Both the position numbers and the translations under genes were made by a program. Positions 52,192 to 63,964 of a stretch of 64,000 nucleotides of DNA are shown one piece after another (the first letter of the stretch is position 1; each line of letters opens with the position of its first letter). The stretch is from Rhynchopus euleeides (taxonomy: Eukaryota > Euglenozoa > Diplonemea > Diplonemida > Diplonemidae), in assembly GCA_963210315.1 (NCBI GenBank), contig OY723248.1, forward strand, positions 1,380,727 to 1,444,726. Direction: 5' to 3'. The notes below the pieces were generated by a model that was given only the letters and a program-made list of their open reading frames with translations, did no database searches and was not told the origin of the DNA.

Positions 52192-55100
52192 GGCCCAGTA
52201 CGGGCGAGATCGGCCCATGTCCGGCCCAGTACGGGCGAGATCGGCCCATAGCCGGCCCAGCACTGCCGAGATCGGCCCATGTCCGGCCCAGTACGTGCGA
52301 GATCGGCCCATAGCCGGCCCAGCACTGCCGAGATCGGCCCATGTCCGGCCCAGCACTGCCGAGATCGGCCCATAGCCGGCCCATGTCCGGCCCAGTACGT
52401 GCGAGATCGGCCCATAGCCGGCCCAGCACTGCCGAGATCGGCCCATAGCCGGCCCAGTACGGGCAAGATCGGCCCATAGCCGGCCCAGCACTGCCGAGAT
52501 CGGCCCATGTCCGGCCCAGTACGTGCGAGATCGGCCCATAGCCGGCCCAGTACGGGCGAGATCGGCCCATAGCCGGCCCAGTACGGGCGAGATCGGCCCA
52601 TAGCCGGCCCAGCACTGCCGAGATCGGCCCATACCCGGCCCAGTACGGGCGAGATCGGCCCATGTCCGGCCCAGCACTGCCGAGATCGGCCCATATCCGG
52701 CCCAGTACGGGCGAGATCGGCCCATAGCCGGCCCAGCACTGCCGAGATCGGCCCATGTCCGGCCCAGTACGTGCGAGATCGGCCCATAGCCGGCCCAGCA
52801 CTGCCGAGATCGGCCCATAGCCGGCCCAGCACTGCCGAGATCGGCCCATAGCCGGCCCAGTACGGGCGAGATCGGCCCATAGCCGGCCCAGCACTGCCGA
52901 GATCGGCCCATGTCCGGCCCAGTACGGGCGAGATCGGCCCATAGCCGGCCCAGCACTGCCGAGATCGGCCCATAGCCGGCCCAGCACTGCCGAGATCGGC
53001 CCATGTCCGGCCCAGCACTGCCGAGATCGGCCCATAGCCGGCCCAGTACGGGCGAGATCGGCCCATAGCCGGCCCAGCACTGCCGAGATCGGCCCATGTC
53101 CGGCCCAGTACGGGCGAGATCGGCCCATAGCCGGCCCAGCACTGCCGAGATCGGCCCATAGCCGGCCCAGCACTGCCGAGATCGGCCCATGTCCGGCCCA
53201 GCACTGCCGAGATCGGCCCATAGCCGGCCCAGTACGGGCGAGATCGGCCCATAGCCGGCCCAGCACTGCCGAGATCGGCCCATGTCCGGCCCAGTACGTG
53301 CGAGATCGGCCCATAGCCGGCCCAGCACTGCCGAGATCGGCCCATAGCCGGCCCAGTACGGGCGAGATCGGCCCATAGCCGGCCCAGCACTGCCGAGATC
53401 GGCCCATGTCCGGCCCAGTACGGGCGAGATCGGCCCATAGCCGGCCCAGCACTGCCGAGATCGGCCCATAGCCGGCCCAGCACTGCCGAGATCGGCCCAT
53501 GTCCGGCCCAGCACTGCCGAGATCGGCCCATAGCCGGCCCAGTACGGGCGAGATCGGCCCATAGCCGGCCCAGCACTGCCGAGATCGGCCCATGTCCGGC
53601 CCAGTACGGGCGAGATCGGCCCATAGCCGGCCCAGCACTGCCGAGATCGGCCCATAGCCGGCCCAGCACTGCCGAGATCGGCCCATGTCCGGCCCAGTAC
53701 GGGCGAGATCGGCCCATAGCCGGCCCAGCACTGCCGAGATCGGCCCATAGCCGGCCCAGCACTGCCGAGATCGGCCCATGTCCGGCCCAGCACTGCCGAG
53801 ATCGGCCCATAGCCGGCCCAGTACGGGCGAGATCGGCCCATAGCCGGCCCAGCACTGCCGAGATCGGCCCATGTCCGGCCCAGTACGGGCGAGATCGGCC
53901 CATAGCCGGCCCAGCACTGCCGAGATCGGCCCATAGCCGGCCCAGCACTGCCGAGATCGGCCCATGTCCGGCCCAGCACTGCCGAGATCGGCCCATAGCC
54001 GGCCCAGTACGGGCGAGATCGGCCCATAGCCGGCCCAGCACTGCCGAGATCGGCCCATGTCCGGCCCAGTACGTGCGAGATCGGCCCATAGCCGGCCCAG
54101 CACTGCCGAGATCGGCCCATAGCCGGCCCAGTACGGGCGAGATCGGCCCATAGCCGGCCCAGCACTGCCGAGATCGGCCCATGTCCGGCCCAGTACGGGC
54201 GAGATCGGCCCATAGCCGGCCCAGCACTGCCGAGATCGGCCCATAGCCGGCCCAGCACTGCCGAGATCGGCCCATGTCCGGCCCAGCACTGCCGAGATCG
54301 GCCCATAGCCGGCCCAGTACGGGCGAGATCGGCCCATAGCCGGCCCAGCACTGCCGAGATCGGCCCATGTCCGGCCCAGTACGGGCGAGATCGGCCCATA
54401 GCCGGCCCAGCACTGCCGAGATCGGCCCATAGCCGGCCCAGCACTGCCGAGATCGGCCCATGTCCGGCCCAGCACTGCCGAGATCGGCCCATAGCCGGCC
54501 CAGTACGGGCGAGATCGGCCCATAGCCGGCCCAGCACTGCCGAGATCGGCCCATGTCCGGCCCAGTACGGGCGAGATCGGCCCATAGCCGGCCCAGCACT
54601 GCCGAGATCGGCCCATAGCCGGCCCAGCACTGCCGAGATCGGCCCATGTCCGGCCCAGCACTGCCGAGATCGGCCCATAGCCGGCCCAGTACGGGCGAGA
54701 TCGGCCCATAGCCGGCCCAGCACTGCCGAGATCGGCCCATGTCCGGCCCAGTACGGGCGAGATCGGCCCATAGCCGGCCCAGCACTGCCGAGATCGGCCC
54801 ATAGCCGGCCCAGCACTGCCGAGATCGGCCCATGTCCGGCCCAGCACTGCCGAGATCGGCCCATAGCCGGCCCAGTACGGGCGAGATCGGCCCATAGCCG
54901 GCCCAGCACTGCCGAGATCGGCCCATAGCCGGCCCAGTACGGGCGAGATCGGCCCATAGCCGGCCCAGCACTGCCGAGATCGGCCCATAGCCGGCCCAGC
55001 ACTGCCGAGATCGGCCCATGTCCGGCCCAGCACTGCCGAGATCGGCCCATAGCCGGCCCAGTACGGGCGAGATCGGCCCATAGCCGGCCCAGCACTGCCG

Positions 55101-58100
55101 AGATCGGCCCATGTCCGGCCCAGTACGGGCGAGATCGGCCCATAGCCGGCCCAGCACTGCCGAGATCGGCCCATGTCCGGCCCAGTACGTGCGAGATCGG
55201 CCCATAGCCGGCCCAGCACTGCCGAGATCGGCCCATGTCCGGCCCAGCACTGCCGAGATCGGCCCATAGCCGGCCCATGTCCGGCCCAGTACGTGCGAGA
55301 TCGGCCCATAGCCGGCCCAGCACTGCCGAGATCGGCCCATAGCCGGCCCAGTACGGGCAAGATCGGCCCATAGCCGGCCCAGCACTGCCGAGATCGGCCC
55401 ATGTCCGGCCCAGTACGTGCGAGATCGGCCCATAGCCGGCCCAGTACGGGCGAGATCGGCCCATAGCCGGCCCAGTACGGGCGAGATCGGCCCATAGCCG
55501 GCCCAGCACTGCCGAGATCGGCCCATGTCCGGCCCAGTACGGGCGAGATCGGCCCATAGCCGGCCCAGCACTGCCGAGATCGGCCCATACCCGGCCCAGT
55601 ACGGGCGAGATCGGCCCATGTCCGGCCCAGCACTGCCGAGATCGGCCCATATCCGGCCCAGTACGGGCGAGATCGGCCCATAGCCGGCCCAGCACTGCCG
55701 AGATCGGCCCATGTCCGGCCCAGTACGTGCGAGATCGGCCCATAGCCGGCCCAGCACTGCCGAGATCGGCCCATAGCCGGCCCAGCACTGCCGAGATCGG
55801 CCCATAGCCGGCCCAGTACGGGCGAGATCGGCCCATAGCCGGCCCAGCACTGCCGAGATCGGCCCATGTCCGGCCCAGTACGGGCGAGATCGGCCCATAG
55901 CCGGCCCAGCACTGCCGAGATCGGCCCATAGCCGGCCCAGCACTGCCGAGATCGGCCCATAGCCGGCCCAGTACGGGCGAGATCGGCCCATAGCCGGCCC
56001 AGCACTGCCGAGATCGGCCCATGTCCGGCCCAGTACGTGCGAGATCGGCCCATAGCCGGCCCAGCACTGCCGAGATCGGCCCATAGCCGGCCCAGCACTG
56101 CCGAGATCGGCCCATAGCCGGCCCAGTACGGGCGAGATCGGCCCATAGCCGGCCCAGCACTGCCGAGATCGGCCCATGTCCGGCCCAGTACGTGCGAGAT
56201 CGGCCCATAGCCGGCCCAGCACTGCCGAGATCGGCCCATAGCCGGCCCAGTACGGGCGAGATCGGCCCATAGCCGGCCCAGCACTGCCGAGATCGGCCCA
56301 TGTCCGGCCCAGTACGGGCGAGATCGGCCCATAGCCGGCCCAGCACTGCCGAGATCGGCCCATAGCCGGCCCAGCACTGCCGAGATCGGCCCATGTCCGG
56401 CCCAGCACTGCCGAGATCGGCCCATAGCCGGCCCAGTACGGGCGAGATCGGCCCATAGCCGGCCCAGCACTGCCGAGATCGGCCCATGTCCGGCCCAGTA
56501 CGGGCGAGATCGGCCCATAGCCGGCCCAGCACTGCCGAGATCGGCCCATAGCCGGCCCAGCACTGCCGAGATCGGCCCATGTCCGGCCCAGCACTGCCGA
56601 GATCGGCCCATAGCCGGCCCAGTACGGGCGAGATCGGCCCATAGCCGGCCCAGCACTGCCGAGATCGGCCCATGTCCGGCCCAGTACGGGCGAGATCGGC
56701 CCATAGCCGGCCCAGCACTGCCGAGATCGGCCCATAGCCGGCCCAGCACTGCCGAGATCGGCCCATGTCCGGCCCAGTACGGGCGAGATCGGCCCATAGC
56801 CGGCCCAGCACTGCCGAGATCGGCCCATACCCGGCCCAGTACGGGCGAGATCGGCCCATGTCCGGCCCAGCACTGCCGAGATCGGCCCATATCCGGCCCA
56901 GTACGGGCGAGATCGGCCCATAGCCGGCCCAGCACTGCCGAGATCGGCCCATGTCCGGCCCAGTACGTGCGAGATCGGCCCATAGCCGGCCCAGCACTGC
57001 CGAGATCGGCCCATAGCCGGCCCAGCACTGCCGAGATCGGCCCATAGCCGGCCCAGTACGGGCGAGATCGGCCCATAGCCGGCCCAGCACTGCCGAGATC
57101 GGCCCATGTCCGGCCCAGTACGGGCGAGATCGGCCCATAGCCGGCCCAGCACTGCCGAGATCGGCCCATAGCCGGCCCAGCACTGCCGAGATCGGCCCAT
57201 GTCCGGCCCAGCACTGCCGAGATCGGCCCATAGCCGGCCCAGTACGGGCGAGATCGGCCCATAGCCGGCCCAGCACTGCCGAGATCGGCCCATGTCCGGC
57301 CCAGTACGGGCGAGATCGGCCCATAGCCGGCCCAGCACTGCCGAGATCGGCCCATAGCCGGCCCAGCACTGCCGAGATCGGCCCATGTCCGGCCCAGCAC
57401 TGCCGAGATCGGCCCATAGCCGGCCCAGTACGGGCGAGATCGGCCCATAGCCGGCCCAGCACTGCCGAGATCGGCCCATGTCCGGCCCAGTACGTGCGAG
57501 ATCGGCCCATAGCCGGCCCAGCACTGCCGAGATCGGCCCATAGCCGGCCCAGTACGGGCGAGATCGGCCCATAGCCGGCCCAGCACTGCCGAGATCGGCC
57601 CATGTCCGGCCCAGTACGGGCGAGATCGGCCCATAGCCGGCCCAGCACTGCCGAGATCGGCCCATAGCCGGCCCAGCACTGCCGAGATCGGCCCATGTCC
57701 GGCCCAGCACTGCCGAGATCGGCCCATAGCCGGCCCAGTACGGGCGAGATCGGCCCATAGCCGGCCCAGCACTGCCGAGATCGGCCCATGTCCGGCCCAG
57801 TACGGGCGAGATCGGCCCATAGCCGGCCCAGCACTGCCGAGATCGGCCCATAGCCGGCCCAGCACTGCCGAGATCGGCCCATGTCCGGCCCAGTACGGGC
57901 GAGATCGGCCCATAGCCGGCCCAGCACTGCCGAGATCGGCCCATACCCGGCCCAGTACGGGCGAGATCGGCCCATGTCCGGCCCAGCACTGCCGAGATCG
58001 GCCCATATCCGGCCCAGTACGGGCGAGATCGGCCCATAGCCGGCCCAGCACTGCCGAGATCGGCCCATGTCCGGCCCAGTACGTGCGAGATCGGCCCATA

Positions 58101-60165
58101 GCCGGCCCAGCACTGCCGAGATCGGCCCATAGCCGGCCCAGCACTGCCGAGATCGGCCCATAGCCGGCCCAGTACGGGCGAGATCGGCCCATAGCCGGCC
58201 CAGCACTGCCGAGATCGGCCCATGTCCGGCCCAGTACGGGCGAGATCGGCCCATAGCCGGCCCAGCACTGCCGAGATCGGCCCATAGCCGGCCCAGCACT
58301 GCCGAGATCGGCCCATGTCCGGCCCAGCACTGCCGAGATCGGCCCATAGCCGGCCCAGTACGGGCGAGATCGGCCCATAGCCGGCCCAGCACTGCCGAGA
58401 TCGGCCCATGTCCGGCCCAGTACGGGCGAGATCGGCCCATAGCCGGCCCAGCACTGCCGAGATCGGCCCATAGCCGGCCCAGCACTGCCGAGATCGGCCC
58501 ATGTCCGGCCCAGCACTGCCGAGATCGGCCCATAGCCGGCCCAGTACGGGCGAGATCGGCCCATAGCCGGCCCAGCACTGCCGAGATCGGCCCATGTCCG
58601 GCCCAGTACGTGCGAGATCGGCCCATAGCCGGCCCAGCACTGCCGAGATCGGCCCATAGCCGGCCCAGTACGGGCGAGATCGGCCCATAGCCGGCCCAGC
58701 ACTGCCGAGATCGGCCCATGTCCGGCCCAGTACGGGCGAGATCGGCCCATAGCCGGCCCAGCACTGCCGAGATCGGCCCATAGCCGGCCCAGCACTGCCG
58801 AGATCGGCCCATGTCCGGCCCAGCACTGCCGAGATCGGCCCATAGCCGGCCCAGTACGGGCGAGATCGGCCCATAGCCGGCCCAGCACTGCCGAGATCGG
58901 CCCATGTCCGGCCCAGTACGGGCGAGATCGGCCCATAGCCGGCCCAGCACTGCCGAGATCGGCCCATAGCCGGCCCAGCACTGCCGAGATCGGCCCATGT
59001 CCGGCCCAGCACTGCCGAGATCGGCCCATAGCCGGCCCAGTACGGGCGAGATCGGCCCATAGCCGGCCCAGCACTGCCGAGATCGGCCCATGTCCGGCCC
59101 AGTACGGGCGAGATCGGCCCATAGCCGGCCCAGCACTGCCGAGATCGGCCCATAGCCGGCCCAGCACTGCCGAGATCGGCCCATGTCCGGCCCAGCACTG
59201 CCGAGATCGGCCCATAGCCGGCCCAGTACGGGCGAGATCGGCCCATAGCCGGCCCAGCACTGCCGAGATCGGCCCATAGCCGGCCCAGTACGGGCGAGAT
59301 CGGCCCATAGCCGGCCCAGCACTGCCGAGATCGGCCCATAGCCGGCCCAGCACTGCCGAGATCGGCCCATGTCCGGCCCAGCACTGCCGAGATCGGCCCA
59401 TAGCCGGCCCAGTACGGGCGAGATCGGCCCATAGCCGGCCCAGCACTGCCGAGATCGGCCCATGTCCGGCCCAGTACGTGCGAGATCGGCCCATTGCCGG
59501 CCCAGCACTGCCGAGATCGGCCCATGTCCGGCCCAGTACGGGCGAGATCGGCCCATAGCCGGCCCAGCACTGCCGAGATCGGCCCATGTCCGGCCCAGTA
59601 CGGGCGAGATCGGCCCATAGCCGGCCCAGCACTGCCGAGATCGGCCCATGTCCGGCCCAGTACGGGCGAGATCGGCCCATAGCCGGCCCAGTACGGCCGA
59701 GATCGGCCCGTAGCCGGCCCAGCACTGCCGAGATCGGCCCAGTTCGGGCGAGATCGGCCCATGTCCGGCCCAGTACGGGCGAGATCGGCCCATAGCCGGC
59801 CCAGTACGGCCGAGATCGGCCCGTAGCCGGCCCAGCACTGCCGAGATCGGCCCAGTTCGGGCGAGATCGGCCCATAGCCGGCCCAGCACTGCCGAGATCG
59901 GCCCATAGCCGGCCCAGTACGGGCGAGATCGGCCCATGTCCGGCCCAGTACGGCCGAGATCGGCCCGTAGCCGGCCCAGCACTGCTGAGATCGGCCCATA
60001 GCCGGCCCAGTACGGGCGAGATCGGCCCATAGCCGGCCCAGCACTGCCGAGATCGGCCCATAGCCGGCCCAGTACGGGCGAGATCGGCCCATAGCCGGCC
60101 CAGTACTGCCGAGATCGGCCCATGTCCGGCCCAGTACGGGCGAGATCGGCCCATAGCCGGCCTAG
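52192..60165. repeat. 31-bp satellite, array 1 (about 257 units)
   Basis: Two main unit types alternate: GGCCCATAGCC followed by GGCCCAGCACTGCCGAGATC, or by GGCCCAGTACGGGCGAGATC, with ATGTCC/ATAGCC and GTGCGAG variants. Length divided by 31 gives about 257 units. Higher-order structure is visible: 52279-52479 recurs exactly at 55173-55373, 2894 bp away, including an odd truncated unit. The - strand of the unit contains no stop triplet in any frame, so all three - frames stay open for ~8 kb; this does not indicate a gene. Confidence 0.97.
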
Positions 60166-60172
60166 TCGTAGG

Positions 60173-60377
60173 ATGCTGAACGAAGACAGCCAGCAGGCGC
60201 TGCTCTTCGATGACTACTCCACAGAGACGAAGATCACGACACTCGTGGTCACAGACGTGCAGGCCTCGACCCTCTGCTTGGAGAAGTCTTTCGAGGGAAT
60301 GCGGAAGGCGCTAAAAGTCCACAACCATGTGATCCGGAAGTGCATTGCGGGCATGGCGGGTATGAGGCAGGACATCG
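60173..60377 (+). pseudogene. Fragment of a class III nucleotidyl cyclase domain
   Basis: About 68 codons between two satellite arrays read MLNEDSQQALLFDDYSTET, then ITTLVVTDVQASTLCLEKSF and MRKALKVHNHVIRK. This is the first beta strand and helix of adenylate/guanylate cyclase catalytic domains (consensus V-T-x-x-F-T-D-x-x-x-S-T...W-E...H), including the first metal-binding Asp in TDVQAST. The second metal Asp, the substrate-binding strands and the dimer arm are missing because array 2 starts right after. Codons are coherent and gene-like. It is a fragment, or one exon of a gene interrupted by the arrays. Confidence 0.55.
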
Positions 60378-60379
60378 TC

Positions 60380-61220
60380 AGTGTCTGGACAGCACTCCTG
60401 GGCTCGCCCCAGGGACTGGACATCACTCCCTGGCTCGGCCCAGTGTCTGGACAGCACTCCTGGGCTCGGCCCAGTGTCTGGACACCACTCCCTGGCTCGG
60501 CCCAGGGTCTGGACACCACTCCCTGGCTCGGCCCAGGGACTGGACAGCACTCCTGAGCTCGGCCCAGTGTCTGGACACCACTCCCTGGCTCGGCCCAGGG
60601 ACTGGACAGCACTCCTGAGCTCGGCCCAGTGTCTGGACACCACTCCCTGGCTCGGCCCAGGGTCTGGACATCACTCCTGGGCTCGGCCCAGGGTCTGGAC
60701 AGCACTCCTGGGCTCGGCCCAGGGTCTGGACACCACTCCCTGGCTCGGCCCAGGGTCTGGACATCACTCCTGGGCTCGGCCCAGTGTCTGGACACCACTC
60801 CCTGGCTCGGCCCAGGGTCTGGACATCACTCCTGGGCTCGGCCCAGGGTCTGGACAGCACTCCTGAGCTCGGCCCAGTGCCTGGACAGCACTCCTGGGCT
60901 CGGCCCAGGGTCTGGACACCACTCCCTGGCTCGGCCCAGGGACTGGACAGCACTCCTGAGCTCGGCCCAGTGCCTGGACAGCACTCCTGGGCTCGGCCCA
61001 GGGTCTGGACACCACTCCCTGGCTCGGCCCAGGGTCTGGACATCACTCCTGGGCTCGGCCCAGTGTCTGGACACCACTCCCTGGCTCGGCCCAGGGTCTG
61101 GACATCACTCCTGGGCTCGGCCCAGTGTCTGGACAGCACTCCTGGGCTCGGCCCAGTGTCTGGACACGACTCGTCGGCTCGGCCCAGTGGGTCGAGCCCA
61201 GGAGTGATGTCCAGACACTG
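60380..61220. repeat. 31-bp satellite, array 2 (about 26 units)
   Basis: Units such as GGCCCAGTGTCTGGACAGCA plus CTCCTGGGCTC, with GGGTCTGGACACC/ATC variants. The last unit (about 61192-61219, GAGCCCAGGAGTGATGTCC) is inverted relative to the rest. Confidence 0.95.
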
Positions 61221-61915
61221 TCTGGACGGGAAGCTCCCCGCAGTGAGTGGTCGGGGGCCGTGGCCACGACCTCGGGGTGATGTCCAGCCGAGCAGAACGT
61301 GGCGCCCGGAGTACCGAGTGTTTGCTCCACTCAGAGGGGGTTCGATGCAGGACCCCTTCCCAGTCATGATCTCCTCAGTGCCTCCATCGATCCCCTCCGT
61401 CAGGGATCTTGCTGTGTGTAACATTAGCACAAGACCTAAACCCGCATCGCGTACCCATCCTTCGAAACCGTGCGATGTGCAATGTTGTGTTCATGTAGCT
61501 AGCTCGGAGAGTGTCTTAGCGAGCCCGCAAGGCTAGCTATATTTGCACCGTCCAACCAAATCTTGCTCAGCTTCGACTTGGCGCCGAGAGAGTTACGAGC
61601 GCTGCCCATAGAATCAGGTGTGCCGGGCGTGTGTGTCTTTATCAACACACGCAGACTCCTGCATACAGTAGACGGCCTACAGGCGAGGCGGAGTGTGACC
61701 TACTGTTGGGGGTGGTGAACTGGTCTGCGACGTCATCCTGCTGGTGTGCGACGTCTCCACCTCCTGCGGCACAGGGGGCCTTGTGATCTGGAGCGCTGGG
61801 GCAGCGCGGTGCAATGTCGGAGTGCGGACGGGCCAAGTCCCCCTGCTCCTGTGCATGCAGCGCAGATTTCTTGTTGCTGCGGTCCAGACAGCGGGCCGAG
61901 ACCGGATGTGATGTC
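61221..61915. other. Spacer between satellite arrays 2 and 3
   Basis: About 0.7 kb of non-repetitive sequence. No coding frame is convincing on either strand; frames on the - strand run in from the arrays. Confidence 0.5.
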
Positions 61916-62875
61916 GGCCCACCCTCGGGACATCACTGCCTGGCTCGGCCCACCCTCTGGACAGGACTGCGTGGCTCGGCCCATTCTCGGGACAGCACTG
62001 CCTAGCTCGGCCCACCCTCGGGACAGCACTGTCTGGCTCGGCCCGTTCTCGGGACAGCACTGTCTGGCTCGGCCCATTCTCGGGACAGCACTGTCTGGCT
62101 CGGCCCACCCTTGGGACAGCACTGCCTGGCTCGGCCCATTCTCGGGACAGCACTGTCTGGCTCGGCCCACCCTTGGGACAGCACTGCCTGGCTCGGCCCA
62201 TTCTCGGGACAGCACTGCCTAGCTCGGCCCACCCTCGGGACAGCACTGTCTGGCTCGGCCCGTTCTCGGGACAGCACTGTCTGGCTCGGCCCATTCTCGG
62301 GACAGCACTGTCTGGCTCGGCCCACCCTTGGGACAGCACTGCCTGGCTCGGCCCATTCTCGGGACAGCACTGTCTGGCTCGGCCCGTTCTCGGGACAGCA
62401 CTGTCTGGCTCGGCCCATTCTCGGGACAGCACTGTCTGGCTCGGCCCATTCTCGGGACAGCACTGTCTGGCTCGGCCCACCCTTGGGACAGCACTGCCTG
62501 GCTCGGCCCATTCTCGGGACAGCACTGTCTGGCTCGGCCCGTTCTCGGGACAGCACTGTCTGGCTCGGCCCGTTCTCGGGACAGCACTGTCTGGCTCGGC
62601 CCGTTCTCGGGACAGCACTGTCTGGCTCGGCCCATTCTCGGGACAGCACTGTCTGGCTCGGCCCACCCTTGGGACAGCACTGTCTGGCTCGGCCCATTCT
62701 CGGGACAGCACTGTCTGGCTCGGCCCGTTCTCGGGACAGCACTGTCTGGCTCGGCCCGTTCTCGGGACAGCACTGTCTGGCTCGGCCCATTCTCGGGACA
62801 GCACTGTCTGGCTCGGCCCATTCTCGGGACATCACTGTCTGGCTCGGCCCACCCTTGGGACAGCACTGCCTGGCT
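61916..62875. repeat. 31-bp satellite, array 3 (31 units)
   Basis: Units GGCCCATTCTCGGGACAGCA plus CTGTCTGGCTC, with CACCCTTGG, CGTTCTCGG and CTGCCTGG variants. 960 bp, i.e. 31 units of 31 bp. Related to array 2 through GGCCCA...GGACAGCACT...GGCTC. Confidence 0.97.
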
Positions 62876-63658
62876 CCGCTTCGTGCCAGCACGAGCACTA
62901 GCCGTTGCTCCTGCATTGCCCCAGGCGGCCAGCTCCCATCTTGGCTTGGCCCAGGATGACAGGTTGATCTCAATGTTTACCCGTGACACGGGCCCCGCCG
63001 TGCCTTCTCGTCCTGTGAGGGCTGAACAATGCACAGGGACCGCTCGACATTATTTTTTGGGTCCAAATGCGTGCTCCCAGCTAGGGGCCACCCAACACCC
63101 CGCCCTTTTTTTTGCCTCCGATTTGGCCCATTTTCGGCCCATTTTGCCCTGCACCAGCCTGCACTTTTTTGCACCGGCTAGCGAAGACCCCCTTTGTTCA
63201 TAATAATATCGGTCGAAACCTGACAGAACACCCGCTGAAATGCCGCCTTTTTGGCTCGATAGTGCTCAGATGCCTCATCAGAGGCGGCGGAACGTGGTAC
63301 ATGACGTGGGATTTTGATGATGCAGGTGGCAGGGTGATCGGGAGACTCAGCCGGGAGGGGTTCGGTACCAAACCACTACAAAATTTTCAGCATTGCATTT
63401 CAGCCCCGTTCCGGGCCACCAAAGTGGGTGTCTCACACTCAGGGACGGTTTCTGGGGTGGTCTGGCCACTTTTTCAGCATTTTTGGGGTGTTTCTGGCCG
63501 AAAATTGCCTATGTCGAAAAATGTCGATATTTTGACGTTTTTTGGTACCTTAAGACGGCCCCTACTGGGGGGGGCTAAATAGAAGGGGGGGTCAAATACA
63601 AGGGGGGGGGGCCGATTAGAAGGGGGGGGTCTGAAAATTCGAAATCCATAAAATTTTT
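62876..63658. other. Right flank of the satellites, no gene recognised
   Basis: Holds the AGCGAAGACCCCC word at 63180-63192 and AT/G-rich sequence with TTTTTGGGG motifs. From about 63560, four G-runs of 7-10 bases alternate with AATACAA/GATTAGAA words. Confidence 0.5.
63180..63192 (-). repeat. Third copy of the AGCGAAGACCCCC end word
   Basis: Same 13-mer as 52011-52023 and the inverse of 51870-51882; together they bracket the whole satellite block. Confidence 0.6.
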
Positions 63659-63695
63659 CGCCGAATACAAGGGGGGGGGGGGCTTGTATTCGGCG
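63659..63695. repeat. Hairpin with an all-G loop
   Basis: CGCCGAATACAAG and its exact inverse CTTGTATTCGGCG separated by eleven Gs. Part of a G-run-rich block starting about 63560. Confidence 0.85.
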
Positions 63696-63762
63696 GAAGC
63701 CGAATTTCAGCCAAATTTCAAATTTTCAACCTGTTTTTCCAGTCATAACAGGCACCTCATGG

Positions 63763-63964
63763 TCAAAATGACCCCACTGCGGTCCGCACGGAATCCAAAC
63801 ATTCAAAGGAACGGGTTTTTGGACACCAGTGTGGGGGTCCTCGCAGGTGGCTGACTCCCGGGAATATCCTCCCATTATCAGGACCCAAACCAGACCCACA
63901 TTTCATGGGTCAAACTTGGCACCTCCACCCACAAAATGACCCCACCACGATCCGCACGGATTCC
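63763..63964 (+). repeat. Pair of diverged ~33-bp direct repeats
   Basis: CAAAATGACCCCACTGCGGT at 63763 and ACAAAATGACCCCACCACGA at about 63931, each followed by CCGCACGGA. A related AATGGCCCCACTACGAACCG lies at 10335 inside the hAT-type MITE, so this may be the edge of another mobile element cut by the window end. Confidence 0.65.

Noticed and set aside
52072..60154. Three - strand reading frames of about 2,660-2,680 codons through array 1
   Set aside because: The 31-bp unit has no stop triplet on that strand in any phase, so all three frames are open automatically; 3 x 31 = 93 bp gives a 31-residue pseudo-repeat. No start, leader or domain supports translation.
60423..63034. Repetitive frames on both strands through arrays 2 and 3 (GPSQTVLSREWAEPDSAVP-type repeats)
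   Set aside because: Same explanation: the frames follow the 31-bp satellite and end where it ends.
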